Shown here: positions 36,451-48,708 of the stretch, piece after piece
Layout of the letters: the number at the start of each line of letters is the position of its first letter
Position numbering within the stretch: position 1 is the stretch's first letter
NCBI RefSeq assembly: GCF_018294505.1
Contig: NC_057807.1
Coordinates: forward strand, 135,748,747-135,812,746
DNA: 64,000 nt
Direction of reading: 5' to 3'
Origin: Triticum aestivum
Taxonomy: Eukaryota; Streptophyta; Magnoliopsida; Poales; Poaceae
The notes under the pieces: generated by a model
What the model was told of the DNA's origin: nothing
The model's database searches: none
Seen by the model: only the letters and a program-made list of their open reading frames with translations
Position numbers and translations under genes: made by a program

Positions 36451-36700
36451 CGACTGCCTGTAGGAACCCCCCTTCCAACTTCTTGGCCGAAGTCGAGTCT
36501 AGTCACTACAAAACTTTTACTAACATGGTTGTGTTTCTTCCGGGCCCACGTCGCCATTGGGTGGTATTAGGATCTTTTACTCCTCGATCTTTACTCCTGG
36601 ACTCTAAACTCTCTTGTACTCGGGTTAAACGAATTTACTAACTCTAACATTAGGATCCCGTGACCACATACGCCCCAAAGTTGGATAAGCCATAGTTATT
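36451..36700 (+). other. Remnant of G1 interior (approximate right end)
   Basis: This is the leader sequence after the primer site. Somewhere between about 36650 and 36780 it gives way to the 3' non-coding part of the Sabrina-like element. I cannot fix the joint. No gene is visible. Confidence 0.45.
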
Positions 36701-37428
36701 CCTTAGAATAGTATTTTGCATAATACCCACACTGCCATTTGACTCCATTATAAGCTCCTAGCTAATTAAGCATGGCATAAGCAACTATAATCTCTAATTG
36801 TCATTACAAATATGTCTATTCATAATAGGCTGAATCAGGAACGATGAACTAATCATATTTACAAAAACAAGAGAGGTCGAGTTCATACCAGCTTCTCTCA
36901 TCTCAATCAGTCCATCATATATCGTCATTATTGCCTTTCACTTGCACGACCGAACGGTGTGTATAATAATAATAGTGCACGTGCATTGGACTAAGCTGGA
37001 ATCTGCAAGCATTCAACTCAAGGGAGAAGACAAAGTAATATGGGCTCTTGGTTAAATAAACAATCATGCATATGAGAGCCACTAAACATTTTCATTATGG
37101 TCTTCTCCTCTTGACCCCCAAGGGAAAGAAAAGTAATAAAACTATTTACACGGGAAAGCTCTCAACAAGCAAAAGAAGAATGCGAAATCTTTTTGGGTTT
37201 TCTTTTAATTATTACTACAACCATGGAAATTAAACTAACTATTTTTTTGGTTTTTCTTAAGGTTTATCAAACACATAAGAAGAAAGCTAGAAAAAGAAAT
37301 TAAACTAGCACGGATAGTACAATGAAAAAGGTATGAGCACCGACAACTAGAATGAGTGTGTGAACATGAATGTAAAGTCGGTGAGAAATACGTACTCCCC
37401 CAAGCATAGGCTTTTGGTCTAAGTTGGT
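36701..37428 (-). other. Sabrina-like 3' non-coding region
   Basis: AT-rich sequence without open frames of interest. It contains the G-rich tract near 37396-37410 just downstream of the ATHILA-type ORF. The left limit is uncertain. Confidence 0.55.
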
Positions 37429-38453
37429 CTATGGCCATGGATAGCCTGACTGATATCCGAAGTTGTAACTGGGGTCGTACTAAGATGCAGTAGCCAATGC
37501 CTCCTCAGCTGTGGCATGGCGGCGAGCTGCCTCCGCACTCCTCTCATACTCGTTTGCCTCCTCCCTGGTGATAACATATCTTCTTTTTGCCTGATAATCA
37601 AAGAGGGCAGGAGCAGGGAGAGTAATATGGACAGCGTGACATCTGTCAAAGATTAGTCAATACTGGAGGAATTGTTCATTCCTCTCAAGAAAGTGATGGC
37701 TGACCATGGCATTATAATCTAAATAAGCGGGAAGCAACTCCCTATCATCTTCATGTGGAGGTATACCAAGATAATTAGCCACACTGGTCGCATAAATCCC
37801 TCCAAATAAATCTCCAACTAAACCATTATTATGCAACCTACGTGCAGCAATTGCCCCCGAGTTGCATTCTTTATCACCTAATACAGCACTCTTGAGAACA
37901 CAAAGATCAGGAACACACATGTGACATGCTTCATCCTTACCATTAATGCATCTACCAATGAAGAGAGCAAAATAATGTATAGCAGGAAAATGAATGCTCC
38001 CTATGGTAACTTGTTCTATATCTCTAGATTCTCCCACAGTGATACTAGCAAGAAAGTCTTTATATTCAGATTTACAGGTTTATTAACATTGCCCCACTGC
38101 GGGAGTTTGCAGGCAGTAGTGAAGTCTTCTAGGTCCATGGTATATGATTTATCATAAATATCAAACAGGACACTCGGAGAATTACGCGAAGATGTAAATT
38201 TAAACCTTCTCACAAATGAATCAGTCAAATAGTAGTACTGAAGACACTTATCTTGCATGAAGTCCTCAAGATCGGCATTACACACATATGCATCAAATTC
38301 ATCCTTGATGCCTGCATTAACCATAAACTCCTCTGGTGGCCATTCACAAGGCCGCACGTCAGCTTCCCTCGGTGGTTCGTCATCTTGCTCATGCATTGCG
38401 AGCCTGGGTCCTTCCTTTCTTGAAGAACCACCTTGGTACATTTTCCTGGACAT
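37429..38453 (-). pseudogene. Sabrina-like ATHILA-type ORF
   Basis: The ATG is at 38453. The frame is open to about 38050, where one missing base shifts it. It continues from 38037 to a TGA at 37657-37659 (probably a former CGA) and then in frame to a TAG at 37429-37431. The reconstructed length is about 340 codons. The N-terminus has a short basic start, then a middle region (about 38016-38300) and a segment with HYFALFIGRCINGKDEACHM (about 37915-37975) typical of the ATHILA ORF-1 protein family found in Athila-clade elements. The role of that family is not established. It lies downstream of gag-protease, where pol should be. Confidence 0.7.
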
Positions 38454-39241
38454 ATTTCTTCCACTAAAAAATTTCTAAAATTTTTAGTAACTCAAAATAA
38501 AAGTGAACCAAACTCAATAAAACTGATAACAAGTACTCCCACAAGTGCCTAGAGGCTATATCATGCATTAGAATTACTTGGGACCATATAAATTTGACAT
38601 GCAATGTCAAGAACAGGGTCACCTAGGCAGCAAAAATTTGCAATGAATAAAGCACTAGAACAAAAACTAATTGGACCATTGGAGGAGTCACATACCAAGG
38701 AACAATCTTCCAAAGTAGTTTTGTGAATGGAGCTTTGAGCAAGGAGATCAAAAATCGCAGCAAAATGAGCTAGAACTCGTGATTGAGCTGGATGGTGGTT
38801 TTTTTGGGAGGAAGATGAAGTGTGGGTGCAGGAATAAGTGGAGGGGGGCCACCGTGTGCCCATGAGCCACGGGGGCGCGCCCTATAGGGATGGGCGCGCC
38901 CTGGACCCTCGTGGTCAGGTGCCAGCTCCCCCTACTGTGTTCTCAGTGCTAGATATTCTCAAATATTCCAGAAAAAATCATACAAAAATTTGCAGGGCAT
39001 TTGGAGAACTTTTATTTTTGAGATATTTTTTATTGCATGGATAATTCAGAAAATAGACAGAAAATACTATTTTTACTTTATTTAAACTAAATAACAGAAA
39101 GTAAAAGGAGGGTACAGAAGGTTGTGCCTTCTAGTTTCATCCATCTCATGCTCATCAAAAGGAATCCACTAACAAGGTTGATCAAGTCTTGTTAACAAAC
39201 TCATTCCGAATAACATGGAACCGGAGAAATTTTGAATAACA
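38454..39241 (-). other. Spacer between gag-protease and the ATHILA-type ORF
   Basis: About 790 bp with no open frame I can link to RT, RNase H or integrase. A G/C-rich stretch lies at 38840-38930. This is where pol has been lost. Confidence 0.6.
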
Positions 39242-41887
39242 CTAGGTTACCTCAACAAGGATATGCACATCCCCAATAATAAGAATATCATATTTCTTCT
39301 TGACAGTAGGAAGAGAAAATTCAAAACCTCCAATAATGATAGTTGGAATTTTTCTAATAGAATTGATGCTATGAACTTGAGGTTGTTTCCTCGAAAAGTG
39401 TACCGTATTCTCATTACCATTAACATGAAAAGTGACATTGCCTTTGTTGCAATCAATAACATCCCCTGCAGTATTCAAAAAGGGTCTACCAAGCATAATC
39501 GACATACTATCTTCCTCGGGAATATCAAGAATAACAAAGTCCGTTAAGATAGTGACGTTTGCAACCACAACAGGCATATCCTCACAAATACCGACAGGTA
39601 TAGCGGTTGATTTATCGGCCATTTGCAAAGATATTTCAGTAGGTGTCAACTTATTCAATTCAAGTCTACGATATAAAGAGATAGGCATAACACTAACACC
39701 GGCTCCAAGATCACATAAAGCAGTTTTAACATAGTTTCTTTTAATGGAGCATGGTATAGTTGGTACTCCTCGATCTCCAAGTTTCTTAGGTATTCCACCC
39801 TTAAAAATGTAATTAGCAAGCATGGTGGAAATTTCATCTTCTGGTATCTTTCTTTTATTTGTAATAATATCCTTCATGTATTTAGCATAAGGGTTTACTT
39901 TAAGCATATATGTTAAGCGCATACGTAAGAAGATAGGTCTAATCATTTCAGCAAAGCGCTCAAAATCCTCATCATCCTTTTTCTTGGATGGCTTAGGAGG
40001 AAAAGGCATGGATTTCTGAACCCATGGTTCTCTTTCTTTACCGTGCTTCCTAGCAACAAAATCTCTCTTATCATAACGTTGATTCTTTGATTGTGGGTTA
40101 TCAAGATCAACAGCAGGTTCAATCTCTACATTAGTATTATTGCTAGGTTGAGCATCGACATGAACATTATCATTAACATTATCACTAGGTTCACGTTCAT
40201 CACCAGATTGTGTTTCAGCATCAGAAATAGAAATATCGTTGGGATTCTTAGGTGTGTCTACAACAGGTTCACTAGAAGCATGCAAAGTCCTACCATTTTT
40301 CTTTTTCTTCTTTTTAGAAGGACTAGGTGCATCTAAATTATTTCTCTGAGAATCTTGCTCAATTCTCTTAGGGTGGCCTTCAGGATACAAAGATTCTTGA
40401 GTCATTCTACCTGTTCTAGTAGCCACTCTAACAGCAAAGTCGTGTCTATTATTTAATTCATCGAGCAAATCACTTTGAGCTTTAAGTACTTGATCTGCTT
40501 GAGTGGTAACCATAGAAGCATATTTGCTAATGAGTTTAAGTTCACCTTTAACTCTAGCCATATAATCACTCAAGCGTCCAATCATGTGAGCATTACTCTT
40601 TAGTTCTCTACCAACATAAGCATTGAAATTTTCTTGTCTAGCCATAAAGTCATCAAATTCATCCAAACATTGGCTAGGAAACTTAGTAGACGGGATTTCA
40701 ACCTTATCATATCTATAGAGAGAATTTACCTTTACTACCTGTGTCGGGTTATCAAGACCATGTGTTTCTTCAATAGGTGGTATATTAAGACCGTGTATTT
40801 CTTCAAAAGGAGGTAAATTCCTAACATCTTCAGCTTTAATGCCTTTTTCTTTCATAGATTTCTTTGCCTCTTGCATATCTTCAGGGCTGAGAAATAGAAC
40901 ACCTCTCTTCTTCGGAGTAGGTTTAGGAGTTGGCTCAATTGGCTCAGGAATTGGCTCAGGAAGAGTGAAATTATTTTCATTAGTCAACATATTATTCAAT
41001 AGCAATTCAGCTTGATCGACTGTTCTTTCCCTAAAAACACAACCAGCACAACTATCCAAGTAGTCCTTGGAAGCATCAGTTAGTCCATTATAAAAGATAT
41101 CAAGTATTTCATTTTTCTTAAGAGGATGATCAGGCAAAGCATTAAGTAATCGGAGAAGCCAACCCCAAGCTTGTGGGGGACTCTCTTCTTCGATTTGCAT
41201 AAAATTATATATTTCCCTCAAGGCAGCTTGTTTCTTATGAGCGGGAAAATATTTAGCAGAGAAGTAATAAATCGTATCCTGGGGACTACGCACACAACCA
41301 GGATCAAGAGAATTAAACCAAGTTTTAGCATCACCCTTTAATGAGAATGGAAATATCTTAAGGATAGAGTAGTAGCGAGATTTCTCATCATTAGTGAATA
41401 GGGTGGCTATATCATTTAAATTAGTAAGATGTGCCATAACAGTTTCAGATTCATAGCCATAAAAAGGATCAAATTCAACCAAAGTAATTATCTCAAGATC
41501 GACAGAGAATTCATAATCCTTATCAGTAACAAATATAGGTGAAGTAGCAAAAGCAGGGTCATATTTCATTCTGGCATTCAGAGTTTTCTATTTCAGCTTA
41601 GCTAATAACTTCTTAAGATCAGATCTATCATTGCAATCAAGAAAATCTCTAGCAGTTTCTTCATCCATAACATAACCCACTGGAATAACAGGCATTTAAT
41701 ATTTAGGGGGAGAACCTTCATCATCACTATCTTCAATAATATCAGTTTCAAGAATTTCATTCTCTCTAACCCTAGCAAGTTGTTCATCAAGATATTCACC
41801 CAATGGCACAGTAGTATCAAGCATAGAAGTAGTTTCATCATAAGTATCATGCATAGTAGAAGTGGCATCACCAATAACATGCCACAT
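39242..41887 (-). pseudogene. Sabrina-like gag-protease
   Basis: A 775-codon open frame runs from an ATG at 41569 to 39242. The same frame extends upstream to 41887 through two stops (41696-41698 and one near 41597), so the original gag began earlier. The retrotransposon-gag domain lies at about residues 45-200 of the open part, with FPFSLKGDAKTWFNSL as its hallmark. A basic and charged linker follows, including a poly-Lys run. The C-terminal protease has the Athila-type catalytic motif ALCDLGAGVSVMP (about residues 615-628) and an IMLGRPFLNTAGD block near residue 715. The frame ends just after the protease. Roles are capsid formation and polyprotein cleavage. Confidence 0.82.
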
Positions 41888-42112
41888 ATCCTAATTAATA
41901 GCAGAAGCAAGTTTAGGTGTCGCAAGCTTACTCAAAACGAAAGGAGAATATAGTGCAGAGCTAGATGGCAGTTCCTTACCTCCCCTCGTAGTTGAGGGAA
42001 AAATCTTAGTTCTTTCGTCTTTCAAGTTCCTCATAGTGACCAGCAAATATAAATCCCAAGTGACTCAAAGAATAGAGCTATGCTCCCCGGCAACGGTGCC
42101 AGAAAATAGTCT
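41888..42112 (-). other. Sabrina-like leader and primer-binding site
   Basis: A short leader between gag and the LTR. The primer site TGGCACCGTTGCCGGGGAG is at 42083-42101 (minus strand), about 11 bases from the LTR end. Confidence 0.8.
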
Positions 42113-43497
42113 TGATAACCCACAAGTATAGGGGATCGAAACAGTTTTTGAGGGTAGAGTATTCAACCCAAATTTATTGATTCGACACAAGGGGAGCCAA
42201 AGAATATTCTCAAGTATTAGCAGTTGAGTTGTCAATTCAACCACACCTGGATAACTTAGTATCTGTAGCAAAGTATTTGGTAGCAAAGTAGTATGGAAGT
42301 AAAGGTAACAGTGGCAAAAGTAACAGTAGCGGTTTTGTAGTAATTGTAACAGTAACAACGGTAAAGTAAATAAGCAAAGCACAATATGTGAAAAGCTCGT
42401 AGGCATTGGATCAGTGATGGATAATTATGTCAGATTGATTCCTCATTTAATAGTTATAACATAGGGTGACACAGAACTAGCTCCAGTTTATCAATGTAAT
42501 GTAGGCATGTATTCCGAATATAGTCATACGTGCTTATGGAAAAGAACTTGCATGACATCTTTTGTCCTACCCTCCCGTGGCAGTGGGGTCCTAATGGAAA
42601 CTAAGGGATATTAAGGCCTCCTCTTAATAGAGTACCGGACCAAAGCATTAGTACTTAGTGAATACATGAACTCCTCAAACTACGGTCATCACCGAGAAGT
42701 ATCCCGATTATTGTCACTTCGGGGTTGTCGGATCATAACACATAATAGGTGACTATAGACTTGCAAGATAGGATCAAGAACTCACATATATTCATGAAAA
42801 GATAATAGGTTCAGATCTGAAATCATGGCACTCAGGCCCTAGTGACAAGCATTAAGCATAGCAAAGTCATAGCAACATCAATCTCAGAACATAGTGGATA
42901 CTAGGGATCAAACCCTAACAAAACTAACTTGATTACATGGTAAATCATATCCAACCCATCACCGTCCAGCAAGCCTACGATGGAATTACTCACGCACGGC
43001 GGTGAGCATCATGAAATTGGTGATGGAGGATGGTTGATGATGACGACAGCGACAAATCCCCCTCTCCGGAGCCCCGAACGGACTCCAGATCAGCCCTCCC
43101 GAGAGAGATTAGGGCTTGACGGCGGCTCCGTATCGTAAAATGCGATGAAACTTTCTCTCTGATTTTTTTCTCCATGAAAGTAAATATATGGAGTTGGAGT
43201 TGAGGTCGGTGGACCTCCAGGGGGCCCACGAGGCAGGGGGGCGTGCCCCCACCCTTGTGGACAGGGTGTGGGCCCCCTGACACTATTTCTTTTGCCAGTA
43301 TTTTTTATTAATTCTGAAAAGTTGCTCTGTGGATTTTCAGGTCATTCTGAGAATTTTTATTTCTGCACAAAAATAACACAATGGCCGTTCTGCTGAAAAC
43401 AATGTTAGTCCGGGTTAGTTCCATTCAAATCATGCAAGTTAGAGTCCAAAACAAGGGCAAAAGTGTTTGGAAAAGTAGATACGATGGAGACGTATCA
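42113..43497 (-). repeat. Sabrina-like 5' LTR (1385 bp)
   Basis: It is bounded on the plus strand by TGATAACCC at 42113 and GACGTATCA at 43497, so the ends are TGATAC...TTATCA on the minus strand. A TATA-like CATATATTTA is at about 43181-43190. No partner LTR survives in the window. Confidence 0.85.
43181..43190 (-). promoter_or_regulatory. Putative TATA box of Sabrina-like LTR
   Basis: CATATATTTA on the minus strand lies about 310 bp inside the LTR start. Confidence 0.45.
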
Positions 43498-44297
43498 GAT
43501 GGCAACACATCATTGGATAATAATATGAAGCATAAAGCACCATGTTCAAGTAGAGAGTACAAGGGGTTGCGGGAGAGTGTACCGCTAAATATTGATGGGG
43601 GAAGGTGATGGAGATGTTGGTGAAGATGATGGCGGTGTTGGTGTAGATCACGGTGATGATGATGGTTCCCGGCGGCGTTCCGGTGCCACCAGAAGCAAGG
43701 GGGAGAGAGCCCCCTTCTTCCTCTTCTTCTTCCTTGACCTTCTCCCTAGATGGGAGAAGGGTTTCTCCTCTAGTCCATGGTCTCCATGGCGTGGGAGGGG
43801 CAAGAGCCCCTCCGAGATTGGATCTGTCTCTCTGTCTCTCTCTGTTTCTGCGTTTTTGGTATTCTGCCCGTTCACAGTTTCTTATATATCCAGAGATCCG
43901 TAACTCCGATTGGATTGAAACCTTCGCCACGATTCCCCCCCCCCCCCCGAAAATTAGCTTTATTACGGCCAAAGAAGAGCAGCAACCGCTTTATAGGGTG
44001 CCCACGAGGGTCAGGGGCGCGCCCCCTGCCTCGTGGCCCCCTCGGGCACCGTCTCGCGTTGATTCTTCTTCCCAAATATCACAAATATTCCAAAAATATT
44101 CTCTGTCTGTTTTTATCCTGTTTGGACTCCGTTTGGTATGGGTTTTCTGCGAAACATAAAACATGCAACAAACAGGAACTGGCACTGGGCACTGGATCAA
44201 TATGTTAGTCCCAAAAAAATATAAAAAGTTGCCAAAAGTATATGAAAGTTGAATAATATTGGCATGGAACAATCAAAAATTATAGATACGACAGAGA
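43498..44297 (-). repeat. W 3' LTR, truncated at both ends
   Basis: It aligns with 49427-50240. On the left it begins at GATGGCAACACATC, next to the Sabrina-like LTR. On the right it stops at GACAGAGATG, jumping into CTTGCTCGTCCTCGAGCAGG. The LTR's TGATACGT start and the polypurine tract are therefore deleted. A TATA-like run is at 43882-43889. Confidence 0.85.
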
Positions 44298-46008
44298 TGC
44301 TTGCTCGTCCTCGAGCAGGTAAATGATAAAAAAGATAATTTTTGATGTGGAATGCTACCTAGCATAATCTTGATCATATATCTAATCATGGCATGAATAT
44401 TAATACACAAGTGATTCAAAGCAATAGTCTATCATTTGACATTAAGACGATAATACTTCAAGCGTACTAATAAAGCAATCATGTCTTTTCAAAACAACAT
44501 GGCCAAAGAAAGTTATCCCTACAAAATCATATAGTCTGGCTATGCTCCATCTTCACCACACAAAATATTCAAATCATGCACAACCCTGATGACAAGCCAA
44601 ACAATTGTTTCATACTTTTGACGTTCTCAAACCTTTTCAACTTTCACACAATACATAAACGTGAGCCATGGACATAGCACTATAGGTGGAATAGAATATG
44701 ATGGTGGAGGTTGTGTGGAGAAGACAAAAAGGAGAAAGTCTCACATCGACACGGCTAATCAACGGGCTATGGAGATGCCCATCAATTGATGTCAATGTGA
44801 GGAGTAGAGATTGCCATGCAATGGATGCACTAAGAGCTATAAGTGTATGAAAGCTCAAACTGGAAACTAAGTGGGTGTGCATCCAACTTGCTTGCTCATG
44901 AAGACCTCGGGCATTTGAGGAAGCCCATCATCGGAATATGCAAGCCAAGTTCTATAATGAAAATTCCCACTAGTATATAAAAGTGATAACTCAAGAGACT
45001 CTCTGTATGAAGAATATGGTGCTACTTTGAAGCACAAGTGTGGTAAAAGGACAGTAACATTGCCCCCCTTTTTTGCGGGCTTCTTTGGCCCCCCTTTTTT
45101 TATTTAGGCTTCTTTGGCCTCTCTTTTTTCAGGGGGCAATGCTCTAATGATGATGATCATCACACTTCTATTTACTTACAACTCAATATTACAACTTGAT
45201 ACTAGAACAAAGATATGACTCTATATGAATGCCTCCGGCGGTGTATCGGGATGTGCAATGATCTAGCATAGCAAAGATATCAAAAAACGGACAAGCCATG
45301 AAAACATCATGCTAGCTATCTTACGATCATGCAAAGTAATATGACAATGAATGCTCAAGTCATGTATATGATGATGATGGAAGTTGCATGGCAATATATC
45401 TCGAAATGGCTATGGAAATGCCATAATAGGTAGGTATGGTGGCTGTTTTGAGGAAGATATAAGGAGGCTTATGTGTGATAGAGCGTATCGTATCACGGGG
45501 TTTGGATGCACCGGCGAAGTTTGCACCAACTCTCGAGGTGAGAAAGGGTAATGCACGGTACCGAAGAGGCTAGCAATGATGGAAGGGTGAGAGTGCGTAT
45601 AATCCATGGACTCAACATTAGTCATAAAGAACTCACATACTTATTACAAAAATCTATTAGTCATCTAAACAAAGTACTATGTGCATGCTCCTAGGGGGAT
45701 AGATTGGTAGGAAAAGACCAACGCTCATCCCCGACCGCCACTCATAAGGAAGAGAATCAATAGATACCTCATGCTCCAACTTCGTTACATAACGGTTCAC
45801 CATATGTGCATGCTTCGGGAATCACAAACCTCAACACAAGTATTTCTACTAATCCACAGTCTCCCACTAGCATGACTCTAATATCACCACCTTTATATCG
45901 CAAAACTATTGCAAGGAATCAAACATATCATATTCAGCGATCTACAAGTTTATGTAGGATTTTATGACTAACCATGTGAATGACCAATTCCTGTCATCTC
46001 TCTAAATA

Positions 46009-46206
46009 GATATAAGTGAAGCAAGAGAGTTTAATTCTTTCTACAAAAGATATACCCACGCTCTAACAAATATAAGTGAAGCAAAATAGCATTCTACAAA
46101 TGGCGGTTTTCTATGTGAAGAGAAACAAGCAATCCAAACTTCAAATGATGTAAGTGAAGCACATGAAGCCTTCTATAAAGCCATACTCAAAATATTTAAG
46201 TGAAGT
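46009..46206. repeat. Cluster of TATAAGTGAAGCA motifs in W
   Basis: Copies lie at about 46010, 46071, 46149 and 46193 (the last diverged to TTTAAGTGAAGTGCA), separated by 40-80 bp. They are the counterpart of the A2 cluster at 22914-23036. Confidence 0.7.
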
Positions 46207-46361
46207 GCAATGAGCATTCTATAAATCAACCAAGGACTGTCCCATACCAGCATGGTGCATAAAAGAAAAGTGAAAACTAAATGCAAAAGACGCTCCAAGA
46301 TTTGCACATATCGCATGAACGAAACGAATCCGAAAACATACCGATACTTGTTGAAGAAAGA

Positions 46362-46456
46362 GGGGATGCCTTCCGGGGCATCCCCAAGGTTAGACGCTTG
46401 AGTCTCCTTGAATATTTACTTGGGGTGCCTTGGGCATCCCCAAGCTTGAGCTCTCG
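46362..46456. repeat. Palindromic purine-tract-like repeat in W
   Basis: GGGGATGCC and GGGGCATCCCC form an inverted repeat with a short loop. A second GGGCATCCCCAAGCTT follows about 50 bp on. This is the same design as in A2 at 23222-23320. Confidence 0.6.
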
Positions 46457-47241
46457 CCTCTCCTCCTTTTCCTCATATCAAGACCTCCTCGATCAAACAC
46501 TTCATCCACACAAAACTTCAACAGAAAACTCGGTAAGATCCGTTAGTATAATAAAGCAAATCACTACTCTAGGTACTATTGAAAACCAATTCATATTTTG
46601 TTTTTGCATTGTGTCTACTGTAATATAGCTTTTCCATGGCTTAATCCACTGATAGAAATTGATAGTTTCATCAAAACAAGTAAACTATGCATCAAAAACA
46701 GAGTCTGTCAAAAATAGAACAGGCTGTAGAAATCTGAACATTCACCATACTTCTGGTACCCCAAAAATTATAGAAAATTAGTAAAAATAAAAAATTTGTA
46801 TAGAAAGACAGTGCCAAAAGTTTCAGAACCATTTGACGTTCCACTAAAAAATGTAAAATCGTGCACTACAGCCAAAGTTTCTGTCCTGCACCGTACAAAC
46901 CAACAAGCATTGTAAACATCCTCAAGGCAAAACTTGGCACATTATTTTTATAATGAAATGGAATGGTACAAGGGGATAATTATTTTTGACAAAAAGTTTC
47001 TGTAATCAAGATTCACAAAGTTTCTGTGATCATGAACAAAGTTCAAGGAGCTCCCCCACTTCAACAATGCTTGTCTCTTTCACTTTCGCTTTCCTTTTTG
47101 AAAAGTTTTGGGTTCCCCTCTTTATTTTTATTTTTTTAAACTATATAAAAGCACTCAACAGAAATAAATGACTCTCTAAAACTTCCGGGTTGTCTCCCTG
47201 GCAACGCTTTCTTTAAAGCCATTAAGCTAGGCATATAGTGC

Positions 47242-48585
47242 TCAAGTAATGGATCCACCTGGATCCCAAGGTATATCAAAGCCAATTTTAATTAACAATG
47301 ATTTGTGATTTAGTAGTGAGCACAAAGTAACATATATCAAGCAATTACAAAGTCTAACTCTCTTCCTATGCATTGGCATGTCATAAAAGAACAATTCATG
47401 CACACCAAGTAAAGGCCAATGCATAGTATAAGCAGTTTCTTGCAATTTTATCATATTGGAAACATAGAGAGGTGGTGATATAGTTCCTCTCTCATAATAA
47501 TTGCAAGTAGGAGCAGCAAGCACATCCATATCACATTCATCAAAATTATCATGTGCAATGGTAAAAGGCAACCCATCAATACAATCCTTAATAAGCACAA
47601 ACTTCTCCGATATAGTGTAGTCGGGAGAATTCAAAAAGATAAAAGGACTATCATGCGTGGGTGCAATAGCAACAATTTCATGTTTATCATAAGGAACTAT
47701 AGCAAGTTCATCTCCATAAGCATAATTCATATTGGCATCTTGGCCACAAGCATAGCAAACATCATCAAAAAGGGATATTTCAAGAGAATCAACGGGATCA
47801 TAACAATCATCATAGCAATCATCCTTCGGTAAGCACAAAGGGGAATTAAACAATGTATGAGTTGAAGAGTTACTCTCATTAGAAGGTGGGCATGGGTAGC
47901 TAATCCGCTCTTCCTCCTTTTGTTCTTCGCTCTCCTCATCATCTTTTTCATCCAATGAGCTCACAGTTTCGTCAATTTCTTCTTCCATAGATTCCTGCAA
48001 AATATTAGTCTCTTCTTGGACAGTGGAGACTTCCTCAATAAATACATCAATATAGGAATTGAATTCATAATTCTCATAGCAATATTTAAGTATAGCAAAA
48101 ATTTCAGGTCTCTAAACAGCATCATCAAGATTTTCACACTCTTTAAACAAAGATTCAATTTCATAAGCACCCATAAAAGTAACAATTTCTTCAATTTGTT
48201 CCACATCATAGTAATCATATATACCATTAGCATAAGAAGCTAAGGTTTCATTATCATTAAATTTGCATGAAAAGGGAAGGTGTGGATCCTTCATCCTAGA
48301 GCAACAAGTATAATCATATCTCAAGCATAGTTGCCTAGCATACCGATACAACATATAAATTTGATCCCATGATAGTTTCCCTTTTCGTGTCAAGCGATCA
48401 TCCCTAAAGTATTCACGTTGATCCAACGTGTCTCCCATAACATAATTGAATGGGGTTTTCTCAGGATTATCAAAGTAGTACATAATATCTTTCACATAAT
48501 GAGCATCGAGGGTTTTAGGAGGTTCCCCATCTCCATGAGTAGCAGGTGCACCTAATTTTTTTGGTATTTCGTGTTCCATATCCAT
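47242..48585 (-). pseudogene. W ORF of unknown function, one in-frame stop
   Basis: The ATG at 48585 lies about 95 bp downstream of the primer site. The frame is open to a TAG at 48112-48114, and the identical frame then runs on to 47242, giving about 446 residues in all. The N-terminal part has a YYFDNPEKTPFNYVMGD stretch. The middle is strongly acidic with runs of Glu (about 47910-47990), followed by Cys/Asp-rich segments. I recognise no family: no CCHC box, DTG or YxDD. Its position is that of gag. One nonsense codon in about 1.3 kb suggests recent loss or a late substitution. Confidence 0.65.
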
Positions 48586-48680
48586 AACTAAAGATAGAGA
48601 ACAACTTAGAACAGCAAATAAAAATTACTTAGTGATAAAGCAGACAAGCACACACGAGAATATTCACCCCACGCTATGAC

Positions 48681-48698
48681 TCCCCGGCAACGGCGCCA
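48681..48698 (-). other. W primer-binding site
   Basis: The minus strand reads TGGCGCCGTTGCCGGGGA, 11 bases inside the LTR end at 48709, as in A2 and the Sabrina-like element. Confidence 0.88.
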
Positions 48699-48708
48699 AA
48701 AAAGGTCT

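Larger units (their letters stand above)
36701..43497 (-). mobile_element. Sabrina-like Athila-clade element, 3' LTR deleted
   Basis: The element is on the minus strand. The 5' LTR is 42113-43497, the primer site 42083-42101 (TGGCACCGTTGCCGGGGAG), gag-protease about 39242-41887, an ATHILA-type ORF 37429-38453, and 3' non-coding sequence with a purine tract (minus strand CTATGCTTGGGGGAG, about 37396-37410). There is no RT, RNase H or integrase. The 3' LTR and left flank were deleted, so the TSD cannot be checked. The right-hand candidate is GATGG at 43498. It sits in the left LTR of W. The name Sabrina rests on my recollection of the LTR sequence. Confidence 0.8.
44298..47241 (-). other. W 3' non-coding interior
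   Basis: About 2.9 kb without a convincing gene. It is collinear with 21130-24000 of A2 in several blocks (for example CATGTCTTTTCAAAACAACATGGCC-type sequence near 44480, and TCCGGCGGTGTATCGG near 45234). It includes the GTGAAGCA motif cluster and the palindromic purine repeat. Confidence 0.65.
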
